Positions 15,070 to 23,395 of a DNA stretch of 58,275 nt are shown piece after piece. The position numbers were made by a program, and so were the translations under genes. A model generated the notes under the pieces. That model was not told the DNA's origin. It did not search any database and saw only the letters and a program-made list of their open reading frames with translations. The stretch's first letter is position 1, and every line of letters starts with the position of its first letter. Origin of the DNA: Prolixibacteraceae bacterium UBA6029. GTDB taxonomy: Bacteria > Bacteroidota > Bacteroidia > Bacteroidales > Prolixibacteraceae. The stretch lies in contig DIZL01000026.1 of the NCBI GenBank assembly GCA_002429385.1, positions 1 to 58,275 on the forward strand, read 5' to 3'.

Positions 15070-16665
15070 ATGAACAGGAAACATACCTTTTTACTATCAG
15101 TTATTTCAGGGGTTTTGCTAAGTCTGCCCTGGCTGTTTCAAAGTATGGGCTGGGTCTTATTCTTTGCCCTGGTACCTATGTTGGCTGTTGAAGATCAACT
15201 GTCACGGCCAGACCATCAGCAAAAAGGCTCATTCTTCAACCTTGCTTTTCTGACATTCCTGCTCTGGAATGTTTTGTCAACCTGGTGGATAGCCTATGTG
15301 TCCGTTCTGGGAATGATCATTATTGCCGTCCTCAATGCGGTCTTGATGACCGTGGTATGGTGGCTGATGCAACTTGTTCGCAATAGGTTTAGCGTTCGCA
15401 CCGGATATTTCGCACTGGTTGTGTTCTGGCTCTGCCTGGAGTATCTGCAGCATCACTGGGCTATCCCCTGGCCCTGGCTGACTCTTGGAAACGGGTTTGC
15501 CAACTCGATACAAATCATTCAATGGTATGAATTTACCGGAGTACTGGGGGGTTCCCTATGGGTCTTGCTGGCAAATATCCTTATTTTTCGCACTGCCAAA
15601 AGTATCATGGAAAAGCAGTATCTGAAATCCATCAGCATGTCAGGAATAGTTCTCATTATTGTATTTATCCCCCTTTTCGCTTCATTAGTTATCTATTCCG
15701 GGTATTCAGAAAAAGGAAAAGTTCAGAACGCAACAGTTTTACAGCCCAATATCGATCCGTATACCCAGAAGTTTTCAGGCCTGAGTTCCGATGACCAACT
15801 CCGCAAGCTGCTTACTCTTGCCGAAGCTGCGATTTCTGATTCAACCGATATCATTGTTGCTCCTGAAACTTCACTGCCCCCGATGTGGGAAGATTCCGTT
15901 CGACTGCTAGTCAGAAATAAATCATTAATAGCTATTGCTGAACTTCTGCAAAAACACCCAAAAACCAGGTTTATCGGTGGTGCTATTACTCAACGGAAAC
16001 AGGATAATGATGAAACAATTTCAGAAACTGCCAGGCGATCTGCTGATAACAGTTATTCTTACGATGTTTTCAATTCAGCATTAATGATTGATCAGGCTTC
16101 AGATCTGCAGATCAGTCATAAATGCATTCTGGTTAACGGGGTGGAAAGAATGCCCTTTCAGAAATACTTTTCATTCTTCGGTAAACAGGTGCTTGATTTG
16201 GGCGGAACCAGTGGCAGCCTGGGCGCTTCCGATGAGTCTGTTTTGTTTTCAGGGATGGAGGATGTGACTATCGGTCCGATAATATGTTTTGAATCTGTAT
16301 TTGGTGAGTATACCGCTAATATGGTGAAAAGGGGAGCAAACCTTTTGGTTGTCCTCACCAATGATGGCTGGTGGAAGGATTCCCCGGGAACCTGGCAGCA
16401 TTTTGGCTATTCACGAATTCGTGCTGTTGAAACCCGTCGAAGCATTGCCCATTGCGCCAATACAGGCATTTCTGGATTTATAAATCAGCGGGGTGATGTG
16501 TTAAAAATGACTGCGGTGAATACCTGCACGACGCTCTCTTCTCACATTCAACTGAATGGGAAGATCACCTTCTTTGCCAGTCATGGGGATTATCTGGGCA
16601 AAATAAGTACGCTTCTGTCGGTAATGGTTTTGATATCCCTGTTGGCGTATCGTAAACGCCACTAA
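15070..16665 (+). CDS. lnt: Apolipoprotein N-acyltransferase
   Basis: Inner-membrane enzyme that adds the third acyl chain to lipoproteins. The 531-aa product has about six N-terminal hydrophobic helices (residues 1-220), a periplasmic nitrilase-like domain (about 225-500) and a C-terminal anchor helix (KISTLLSVMVLISLLAY). The catalytic triad is visible: Glu in VAPETSLPP, Lys in GVERMPFQKYFSFFGK, Cys in IGPIICFESVFGE. Located 48 bp after the nucleotidase gene on the same strand. Confidence 0.95.
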   Translation: MNRKHTFLLSVISGVLLSLPWLFQSMGWVLFFALVPMLAVEDQLSRPDHQQKGSFFNLAFLTFLLWNVLSTWWIAYVSVLGMIIIAVLNAVLMTVVWWLMQLVRNRFSVRTGYFALVVFWLCLEYLQHHWAIPWPWLTLGNGFANSIQIIQWYEFTGVLGGSLWVLLANILIFRTAKSIMEKQYLKSISMSGIVLIIVFIPLFASLVIYSGYSEKGKVQNATVLQPNIDPYTQKFSGLSSDDQLRKLLTLAEAAISDSTDIIVAPETSLPPMWEDSVRLLVRNKSLIAIAELLQKHPKTRFIGGAITQRKQDNDETISETARRSADNSYSYDVFNSALMIDQASDLQISHKCILVNGVERMPFQKYFSFFGKQVLDLGGTSGSLGASDESVLFSGMEDVTIGPIICFESVFGEYTANMVKRGANLLVVLTNDGWWKDSPGTWQHFGYSRIRAVETRRSIAHCANTGISGFINQRGDVLKMTAVNTCTTLSSHIQLNGKITFFASHGDYLGKISTLLSVMVLISLLAYRKRH

Positions 16666-17202
16666 GAAGAAGCGATACAGATCGTGCAATTCGGAGATGA
16701 CGGGTTGTCAGTTCCTGCTTACTGAATCAATCCTTCACGATAGGGTATAAAAAATCCGCATTAATTCGATTGTAAAAATCCCAGTATAATAGGAATTGAG
16801 TGCCTGGCTGATCAAACTTCCAACGGTAGCAAGCGCTACTCTCGCAATGCGGTACTAGGCCTGTTTTAGCAGTCATAAGCTTACTCGGGTCAATTGTAAA
16901 TGTTGAATTTTCCAAACGCAGAATTAATGCGGATAATATCTTTAGACCTGATGTGTAAGAACGATTTGTTATTTCAAAGATAATCCCTTCTAATCAATTT
17001 TCCAATTAAATCGTGTGATTTTATAACATGTTCTCAATAGGTGTCTGATTTCCAGAAGCCCCGGGGCTCATTTTTATTGGGTCAATAACTTTTTTCACCC
17101 TGATTCGTACAAAAGTGGCAATTGACTTAGCTTTCCTTATTGTCAGGTTTATGTCTGATGCCGAAAAAACATTAAAAAACCCCAGATATTTGTTGGAATT
17201 GT
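16666..17202. other. Gene-poor intergenic region
   Basis: About 540 bases with no convincing gene. A 62-codon minus-strand frame at 16727-16915 has no recognisable family or promoter. The perfect GC-rich palindrome AGCCCCGGGGCT (17057-17068) is the only structure I noted. Confidence 0.5.
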
Positions 17203-17233
17203 TTTGCTAAAGAAAAAAGTAGTTCTATATTTG
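17203..17233 (+). promoter_or_regulatory. tRNA operon promoter
   Basis: TTTG at 17203-17206, exactly 19 bp, TATATTTG at 17226-17233: a full consensus Bacteroidota sigma-ABfr type promoter, about 100 bp before the tRNA-Ser gene. Confidence 0.85.
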
Positions 17234-17332
17234 CACGCACATTCGCAAAGGCTGAATGACCAGTGAAATCGAAAGAAAATCACTAAGAGTATTGAGAGTC
17301 TGGAAGGAAATTTTATTCCGTTACAATACCAT

Positions 17333-17422
<90 letters not shown>

Positions 17423-17445
17423 ACAAAATATTGAAAAGTAAACAC

Positions 17446-17518
17446 CGGGGTGTAGTACAGTTGGTAGTATGCCTGGTTTGGGACCAGGAGGTCGTCGGTT
17501 CGAGTCCGGCCACCCCGA
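17446..17518 (+). tRNA. tRNA-Pro (anticodon UGG)
   Basis: Acceptor stem CGGGGTG / CACCCCG, D arm TAGTACAGTTGGTAGTA, anticodon loop TTTGGGA giving TGG inside stem CCTGG/CCAGG, T arm CCGGTTCGAGTCCGG-like (TCGGTTCGAGTCCGG). The CCA end is not encoded. It lies 24 bp after tRNA-Ser and shares its promoter and terminator. Confidence 0.96.
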
Positions 17519-17542
17519 CAAAATTGGAAATGAATGTTTCGT

Positions 17543-17580
17543 AAAAGCCTGTAAATCGTTAGATTTACAGGCTTTTTTTA
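17543..17580 (+). terminator. Terminator of the tRNA operon
   Basis: Perfect stem AAAAGCCTGTAAATC / GATTTACAGGCTTTT with a 4-nt loop and a T-run, 25 bp after tRNA-Pro. Confidence 0.93.
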
Positions 17581-17742
17581 TGGATTTACCACTTTATATT
17601 TCACTGGAACCGTAATGTTCTTGCCATTGGTAACTATAAAACAAGGACCTGTAATTTCCACTGCCGGCTTTGATCATCTGTCCTCTGCATTCTGCGGAAT
17701 GTAAAAGATGCCGGATGAAGCCGGAGTATTCAGGAAGAAAAT

Positions 17743-17750
17743 TATCTTTG
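17743..17750 (+). promoter_or_regulatory. Promoter -7 box of the PQQ-propeller gene
   Basis: TATCTTTG, 39 bp before the ATG at 17790. It lies inside the longest reading of the frame (from 17670), so it supports the downstream start with its signal peptide. Confidence 0.6.
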
Positions 17751-17789
17751 CAGACAGTCAACCAACAATCAGTCCAAAAACCTAACCCA

Positions 17790-19076
17790 ATGATCACCTT
17801 GAAAAAAATCAGGAATAACCTTTTTGTCCTTCTGGCAATCCTTTGTTTTCAATCAGCCAACGCACAGCAGGACAACTGGACCCATTTCCGCGGAAGCAAC
17901 CTCAACGCAATATCCGACGAATCTAATACTCCTTTGTCATGGAGCGATTCAACGAATATACTTTGGAAAACTGACCTTCAGGGAAAAGGTTGGTCCTCTC
18001 CAGTGATTTGGGGTGATCAGGTTTGGATGACATCAGCTTCCGATGACGGTAAAAAGATGTCTGGTGTCTGTCTGGATGTCAATTCAGGAAAAGAAATCTT
18101 TACTACGGATATCCTTCAGCCCGAAACGATCTTCCCGAAACATTCCATCAATTCATATGCTACGCCTACGCCCTGCATCGAAGAAGGATTTGTATACCTG
18201 CATTTCGGTACTTACGGCACGGCATGTGTCAGTACGAAAACCGGTGCAATCGTCTGGAAACGAACTGATCTGCAATGCGATCATGTTCAGGGTGCCGGCT
18301 CGTCGCCGATACTTTACAAAAACCTGCTCATTCTTCACCTCGAAGGAATCGATGTTCAATACCTCTGTGCGCTGAACAAGCAAACCGGTGAGACTGTCTG
18401 GAAAACCGAACGCCCGAAAGACTTGTACGAACCTTTGCTGCCGATTGGGAAAAAGGCCTACACCACCCCAATCATAGTCAATGTTAAGGGAAAAGACCTG
18501 TTGATTTCGAACGGCGCCGCTGTTTGCATCGCATACGATCCTGAGACGGGTCAGGAAGTATGGCGTATCGTTCAGGGCGAAGACTCAACCATCGCCATGC
18601 CACTGCTTGAAAATGGTATCATCTATTTTTACACCAGCTTTGTCACTCCTCCTGAAGGAGAAAAATATGCCGAATTATTGGCCGTAAATCCAGATGGACA
18701 GGGTGACATCACTAAAACCAACATTCTCTGGAGAATGAAAGCGCCCATTCTGCAATTGCTCACCCCACTCATTAAAGACGGCCTGATTTACACCGTCGAC
18801 ACGCGGAATGTCCTGCTCTGTCTCGATGCAAAAACAGGGAAAGAAGTCTATTCGAAAAAGCTAAACCAGAAATATAATTCCTCTCCTGTCTATGCCAACG
18901 GGAAGATCTACTTTACCTCCGTCAAGGGTGAAACAATGGTTTTGAAGGCAGGAAACACGCTTCAGATCCTGGCCACGAACAAATTGCCCAGTGAAGTGTA
19001 TGCCACCCCAGCTATTGCCCGCAACTCCATTTTTCTACGTACGGACCAAAGCCTCTATCGCATTGCAATGAAATAA
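17790..19076 (+). CDS. Secreted PQQ-like beta-propeller repeat protein
   Basis: 428-aa exported protein. The start at 17790 gives a signal peptide (LFVLLAILCFQSANAQ); the longer frame lacks one. The mature part has repeated propeller blades: ILWKTDLQGKGWSSPVIWG, VCLDVNSGKEIF, VSTKTGAIVWKR, LNKQTGETVWKTE, YDPETGQEVWRI and CLDAKTGKEVYSK. These are the PQQ-type W motifs also seen in BamB-like and quinoprotein families. No quinone-binding catalytic residues could be assigned, so it may be a binding scaffold rather than a dehydrogenase. Confidence 0.82.
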   Translation: MITLKKIRNNLFVLLAILCFQSANAQQDNWTHFRGSNLNAISDESNTPLSWSDSTNILWKTDLQGKGWSSPVIWGDQVWMTSASDDGKKMSGVCLDVNSGKEIFTTDILQPETIFPKHSINSYATPTPCIEEGFVYLHFGTYGTACVSTKTGAIVWKRTDLQCDHVQGAGSSPILYKNLLILHLEGIDVQYLCALNKQTGETVWKTERPKDLYEPLLPIGKKAYTTPIIVNVKGKDLLISNGAAVCIAYDPETGQEVWRIVQGEDSTIAMPLLENGIIYFYTSFVTPPEGEKYAELLAVNPDGQGDITKTNILWRMKAPILQLLTPLIKDGLIYTVDTRNVLLCLDAKTGKEVYSKKLNQKYNSSPVYANGKIYFTSVKGETMVLKAGNTLQILATNKLPSEVYATPAIARNSIFLRTDQSLYRIAMK

Positions 19077-19224
19077 AACGGCCAATCCTGAATAGAGCAC
19101 AGTAATCTGTCCCGAACATCCTTCACTTTAAAACACAACATGTATTAGCCTATTTAGCTATTACCGTAGACCGTTTTGCTCTTTTCTTAACTTCCAATAC
19201 ATCCAGATAGTTTTGATCTTACCT

Positions 19225-19374
19225 TAATCGGGAAGGGTTCGGGTCACACACGGCTTCCATAATTAGATTTTTAATTAACTTCTATCTGTATTGAAACCTG
19301 CAAATATACACAGATAGAACACAGATAGAAGACAGATGATAGGAACCGTGTATAACCCAAACCCTTCCCGATTA
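19225..19374. repeat. 11-bp-phased palindromic element (locus 2)
   Basis: Outer inverted repeat of 20 bp, 19/20 matched: TAATCGGGAAGGGTTCGGGT (19225-19244) against 19355-19374. Inside, ACACGG-type and TTCTATCTGT-type words are inverted as well, and ACAGATAGAAC / ACAGATAGAAG / ACAGATGATAG run as consecutive 11-bp units (19310-19342). The design resembles loci 1 and 3. Confidence 0.8.
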
Positions 19375-19512
19375 GGATACAATCAAGGATTGAAGGATAA
19401 AAAATTATTGATCTTCGTCTCAGTATGCAAACTGCAAAATCGGTTTATTTGTCTTTTGAATTCTGACAGGAACATGAACTGAAAAAATTCAAGATCATAA
19501 TGAATTGTTATT

Positions 19513-19646
19513 TAGAAAGCATCGTCATTGCGAACGAAGTGAAGCAATCCATTGATCGAAATATTGCTTTCATACTCGCGGTGACGAACGAATAATGTTT
19601 TAATCAATGGATTGCTTCACTTCGTTCGCAATGACGATGCTTTCTA
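19513..19646. repeat. GTCATTGCGAACGAAG-type inverted repeat
   Basis: Arms read TTTAGAAAGCATCGTCATTG and onward through GCGAACGAAGTGAAGCAATCC to ATTGAT; the right arm is the reverse complement, ending CGATGCTTTCTAAA. Arms are about 45 bp with a roughly 45-nt spacer. This matches a hairpin repeat type dispersed in many bacterial genomes. The rest of the 19077-19804 gap holds no gene. Confidence 0.85.
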
Positions 19647-19769
19647 AATGACATTGGATCGTGATCAGCTTCGTTCCCGGGGATATTTCAGAGCAGAGAA
19701 GCTGGTTTCGGAATATCTATACGGACGGATTAGATTGGATTTCAGAATCCGAAAGCGGATAATTTTAAG

Positions 19770-19777
19770 TATTTTTG
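19770..19777 (+). promoter_or_regulatory. Promoter -7 box of the FAD/Fe-S oxidoreductase gene
   Basis: TATTTTTG, 27 bp before the ATG at 19805; no clear -33 element. Confidence 0.45.
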
Positions 19778-19804
19778 TTTGTGCCTCACACCTAAAATAG
19801 CGTC

Positions 19805-22636
19805 ATGCTTAACGGAAATTATAAGGTTCTTTATCAGCAGCTCAGTTCAGTTATTGACCCGAAGAGAATCTTTCATGATCCGATGCATACCCTTGCTTTT
19901 GGAAGCGATGCCAGCTTTTACAGGCTAATCCCGCAACTGGTCATCAAGGCCAAAAACGAAGCCGAGGTGTCGCTTATTCTTCAGGAAAGCTCAAGGCTAA
20001 GTTTACCAGTTACTTTCCGTGCGGCGGGAACAAGTCTTTCGGGACAGGCCATTACGGATTCCATCCTGGTTATTGCGGGTAGTCAATGGAAGAATTATCA
20101 GATCGCAAAGGACGGGCTAAAAATAAGGCTGCAACCCGGCTTGACGGGGGGAAGGGTGAATGCCTTACTTGCCCCTTACGCGCGAAAGATTGGTCCAGAT
20201 CCTGCATCCATCAATGCGGCTATGATTGGGGGTATTGCAGCCAACAATGCCAGCGGAATGTGCTGCGGAACTGCTGAGAACTCGTATAAAACTATGGACA
20301 GTATGAGGATCATCTTCGCGGATGGTTCGTTGCTCGATACTTCTGATGCGGTAAGCAAAGAGTCATTCCGGATCAGCCATCCGGAGTTAGTGAAGGGTAT
20401 TGCTGAAATGGCGGCATCAGTAAAACTCAATGTAGAGTTGTCCGCACGCATTGCGCGGAAGTTCAAGATGAAAAATACGACCGGGTACAGCCTTAATGCG
20501 CTTGTTGATTATACGGACCCTTTTGAGGTGATCAGTCACCTGATGATCGGCTCGGAAGGAACGCTGGGTTTTATTTCTGAAATTAGTTATAACACGGTTG
20601 TGGAACATCCATTCAGGGCCAGTTCGCTGATGGTTTTCCCGGATATTGAAAAAGCCTGCAACGCGGTTTCTTTACTGAAAGCGGCTCCTGTTGCAGCGGT
20701 CGAACTGATGGACCGGGCAGGGTTAAGATCGGTGGAGGATCATGCAGGGATGCCCGAATACCTGAAGATTCTCAGCCCCTCGGCATGCGTATTGCTGGTT
20801 GAAACACGCGCACTCCGGAAGGAAGAGCTGGATCGACAGATGGCAGTTATTCTGGAAACAGTACAGATTATCCCTTCAGAAATACCTATTGAGTTTACTT
20901 CCATTGCTTCGGAATATGAACTGCTCTGGAAGATCAGGAAGGGACTCTTTCCCTCGGTTGGCGCCATGCGGAAGACCGGCACCACGGTGATTATTGAAGA
21001 TGTGGCATTTCCTGTTCCCCGTCTGGCCGAGGCTACGCACGATCTGCACAATTTGTTTGAGAAATGGGGTTACAATGAGGCAGTGATTTTCGGTCATGCT
21101 CTGGAAGGGAACCTTCATTTTGTATTTACACAGGATTTCGGATCGCAGAACGAGATCGACCGGTACAGCCACTTTATGGCCGAAGTGTCCGAACTGGTGG
21201 TTTCGAAATATGATGGTTCGCTCAAGGCCGAACATGGTACGGGACGCAATATGGCGCCTTTTGTGGAAATGGAGTGGGGCAGGGAAGCCTACGGTCTGAT
21301 GAAGCGGATCAAGCAACTGTTCGATCCGCACAACCTTCTTAATCCGGGAGTGATTCTGAACAATGATCCTGAGATACACCTGAAAAACCTGAAGCCCATA
21401 CCTGCAGCCAGCGACAAGATCGATCAGTGCATCGAATGCGGCTTCTGTGAACCGAATTGTGTCTCCGCCGAACTAACCCTTAGCCCGAGGCAACGGATCG
21501 TGGTTTACCGCGAAATGGCTCGCCTGGGCAGGAGCGGACAGGAGCCGCATGTATTGGCTTCATTAACTCGTAATTATCGTTATGCGGGTAATGAGACCTG
21601 CGCCACAGACGGCTTGTGTGCCATAGCCTGCCCGGTAAATATTGACACTGGAAAACTAATCAAAAACCTTCGTGCTGAAGAAATAGGCTCCGGACAGAAA
21701 AGGGCCCTTTGGATTGCCGATCACATGGGAGGGGTCACCTCCACGATTCGGACGGCGCTTTCGGTGGTTGGTTTCTTCCATGGTTTGCTGGGAACTTCGC
21801 TGATGAAAGGCATCTCCGGAGGATTGCGAACGATCTCAGGAAACCGTATTCCTCTTTGGAATCCGTATATGCCGCTTGGGGCAAAACGGATAAAGCCCTT
21901 GCAGATACCGCATACTAAAATGGAAAAAAAGGTGGTTTATTTTCCTTCGTGCATCAACCGCTCGATGGGCGTGTCGAAAGAACATCGGGGCGAGAAACAA
22001 CTTTCGGAAAAGATGCTGGAACTGCTGGTCAAGGGTGGATTTGAAGTGATATCTCCTGAAAACCTGGACCGTTTGTGCTGCGGAATGGCCTTCTCCAGCA
22101 AAGGATATACGGATGCTGGAAACAGGAAATCGAACGAACTGGAAGCTGCCTTGCTGAAGGCCAGTGAGCAGGGCCGATATCCCATTCTTTGCGACATGAG
22201 TCCATGCCTATATGCTATGAAGGAACATATGGGAGAGCGTCTGAAACTCTATGAACCGGTTGAGTTTATTCTGGAATACCTATTGCCTGAGCTTGAAATC
22301 ACTCCGCTACAGGAAGCTATCACTGTTTTCCCGGTTTGCAGCATGAAGAAGATGGGGCTGGAAGAGAAGCTGAAGGAACTGGCCGAAAAGTGTGCGGTGA
22401 AAGTAATTATCCCGGATACCAACTGTTGCGGCTTTGCAGGTGATCGCGGGTTTACTTTTCCGGAGCTCAATGAACATGGCTTGCGCGACCTGAAAAGCCA
22501 GTTACCTGAAGGGATTCGATACGGCTATTCCACCAGCCGCACCTGCGAAATAGGACTGAGCCTTCACTCGGGAATTTCGTATCAGTCGATTGTATACCTG
22601 GTGGACCGGGTGAGCAAGGCGAAACGGAAGGGATAA
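19805..22636 (+). CDS. FAD-binding and Fe-S-binding oxidoreductase (D-lactate dehydrogenase-like)
   Basis: 943-aa fusion of a GlcD/Dld-type flavoenzyme with a GlpC-type iron-sulfur module, probably oxidising D-lactate or a related 2-hydroxy acid and passing electrons to quinone. The FAD-binding part (about 1-250) has FRAAGTSLSGQAI, GPDPASINAAMIGGIAANNASG and GSEGTLGFISEISY. The FAD-linked C domain ends GHALEGNLHFVF and KAEHGTGRNMAPF. Two ferredoxin Cys sets follow near residue 540 (CIECGFCEPNC) and 600 (CATDGLCAIACP), then two CCG domains (LDRLCCGMAF; DTNCCGFAGDRG). It stands alone; base composition is somewhat GC-richer than the neighbours. Confidence 0.88.
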   Translation: MLNGNYKVLYQQLSSVIDPKRIFHDPMHTLAFGSDASFYRLIPQLVIKAKNEAEVSLILQESSRLSLPVTFRAAGTSLSGQAITDSILVIAGSQWKNYQIAKDGLKIRLQPGLTGGRVNALLAPYARKIGPDPASINAAMIGGIAANNASGMCCGTAENSYKTMDSMRIIFADGSLLDTSDAVSKESFRISHPELVKGIAEMAASVKLNVELSARIARKFKMKNTTGYSLNALVDYTDPFEVISHLMIGSEGTLGFISEISYNTVVEHPFRASSLMVFPDIEKACNAVSLLKAAPVAAVELMDRAGLRSVEDHAGMPEYLKILSPSACVLLVETRALRKEELDRQMAVILETVQIIPSEIPIEFTSIASEYELLWKIRKGLFPSVGAMRKTGTTVIIEDVAFPVPRLAEATHDLHNLFEKWGYNEAVIFGHALEGNLHFVFTQDFGSQNEIDRYSHFMAEVSELVVSKYDGSLKAEHGTGRNMAPFVEMEWGREAYGLMKRIKQLFDPHNLLNPGVILNNDPEIHLKNLKPIPAASDKIDQCIECGFCEPNCVSAELTLSPRQRIVVYREMARLGRSGQEPHVLASLTRNYRYAGNETCATDGLCAIACPVNIDTGKLIKNLRAEEIGSGQKRALWIADHMGGVTSTIRTALSVVGFFHGLLGTSLMKGISGGLRTISGNRIPLWNPYMPLGAKRIKPLQIPHTKMEKKVVYFPSCINRSMGVSKEHRGEKQLSEKMLELLVKGGFEVISPENLDRLCCGMAFSSKGYTDAGNRKSNELEAALLKASEQGRYPILCDMSPCLYAMKEHMGERLKLYEPVEFILEYLLPELEITPLQEAITVFPVCSMKKMGLEEKLKELAEKCAVKVIIPDTNCCGFAGDRGFTFPELNEHGLRDLKSQLPEGIRYGYSTSRTCEIGLSLHSGISYQSIVYLVDRVSKAKRKG

Positions 22637-22647
22637 TTTTGATCCCT

Positions 22648-22672
22648 GGAGCCGCGGTTTTTAACCACGGAT
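22648..22672 (+). terminator. Possible terminator hairpin after the FAD/Fe-S gene
   Basis: CCGCGGTTTTTAACCACGG folds into an 8-bp stem with one mismatch and a 3-nt loop. There is no clear T-run after it, so the call is weak. Confidence 0.35.
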
Positions 22673-22699
22673 ACAAAGCGATGCCAACCTCAGTCTATT

Positions 22700-23173
22700 T
22701 CAGTTGCTTTTTCTGAAAGCATTGAACAATACCCCACAGCCAACCGATGCGTCTGTCATTATTATTGAATCATTAGCGTATGTTATATAATACCAGGATC
22801 TGTTTGTCAGGCTATCCTTTCCGTCTGGTATGAGCATGATTTCCAATTGAGCATTGTCTTGAGCTACAATTTTAATTTTACCTGTTTCAAAAAGCTGATT
22901 AACTTTTACCTTACCATAGATTCCATACTTCTTGATCTCCAAAAAGTCATAGTTCGGGTTTATTTTCCCCGGGCCGCCAGCAATTCCTACGTCAGCATAA
23001 ATATACAAAAATTGCCAATGTCCATACAATCTAAGATTACCAGGTGTAAATATTTCAGAATTATAGTACCTGGTATCTGAAATACCATCAATCAAAGAAA
23101 CGGTGTTTTTTAGCGGTTCTTTATTACAGGAAAGCAATAAGAACAAGATAAGCATGCAGGCGTATATCCTCAT
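22700..23173 (-). CDS. Hypothetical lipoprotein
   Basis: 157-aa product with a lipoprotein signal (MRIYACMLILFLLLSCN, lipobox LLSC, Cys16). The mature part is strand-rich with GHWQFLYIYADVG, FLEIKKYGIYG, GKIKIVAQDNAQLEIMLIP and SWYYITYANDSIIMTD, the kind of pattern seen in small lipocalin-like barrel lipoproteins of Bacteroidota, but I cannot name a family. It is convergent with the FAD/Fe-S gene. A TATCTTTG box lies 68 bp upstream. Confidence 0.75.
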   Translation of the reverse strand: MRIYACMLILFLLLSCNKEPLKNTVSLIDGISDTRYYNSEIFTPGNLRLYGHWQFLYIYADVGIAGGPGKINPNYDFLEIKKYGIYGKVKVNQLFETGKIKIVAQDNAQLEIMLIPDGKDSLTNRSWYYITYANDSIIMTDASVGCGVLFNAFRKSN

Positions 23174-23240
23174 AATGATTTTTCTGATTAGATGACGATA
23201 ACACTCAATTGGTTGCGTCCTTATTTTCGGTCCATGAAAA

Positions 23241-23248
23241 CAAAGATA
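23241..23248 (-). promoter_or_regulatory. Promoter -7 box of the lipoprotein gene
   Basis: TATCTTTG on the minus strand (reads as CAAAGATA on plus), 67 bp upstream of the ATG at 23173. Confidence 0.55.
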
Positions 23249-23395
23249 TACTTGATAAGCCAGCTATTGCAGCCTGTATCAAAAAACGGGCGGTGGTTTA
23301 TACAAAGCAATAAAATAATCATAACTTGCAATCCAGTTTGTTTCTTATCAATGAACTTCATTAAAATATTGACCAAAACCTAATTAGTGAACTTA

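Noticed and set aside
16727..16915. 62-codon minus-strand frame in the lnt-tRNA gap
   Set aside because: No recognisable domain, ribosome site or promoter; length is within chance for this composition.
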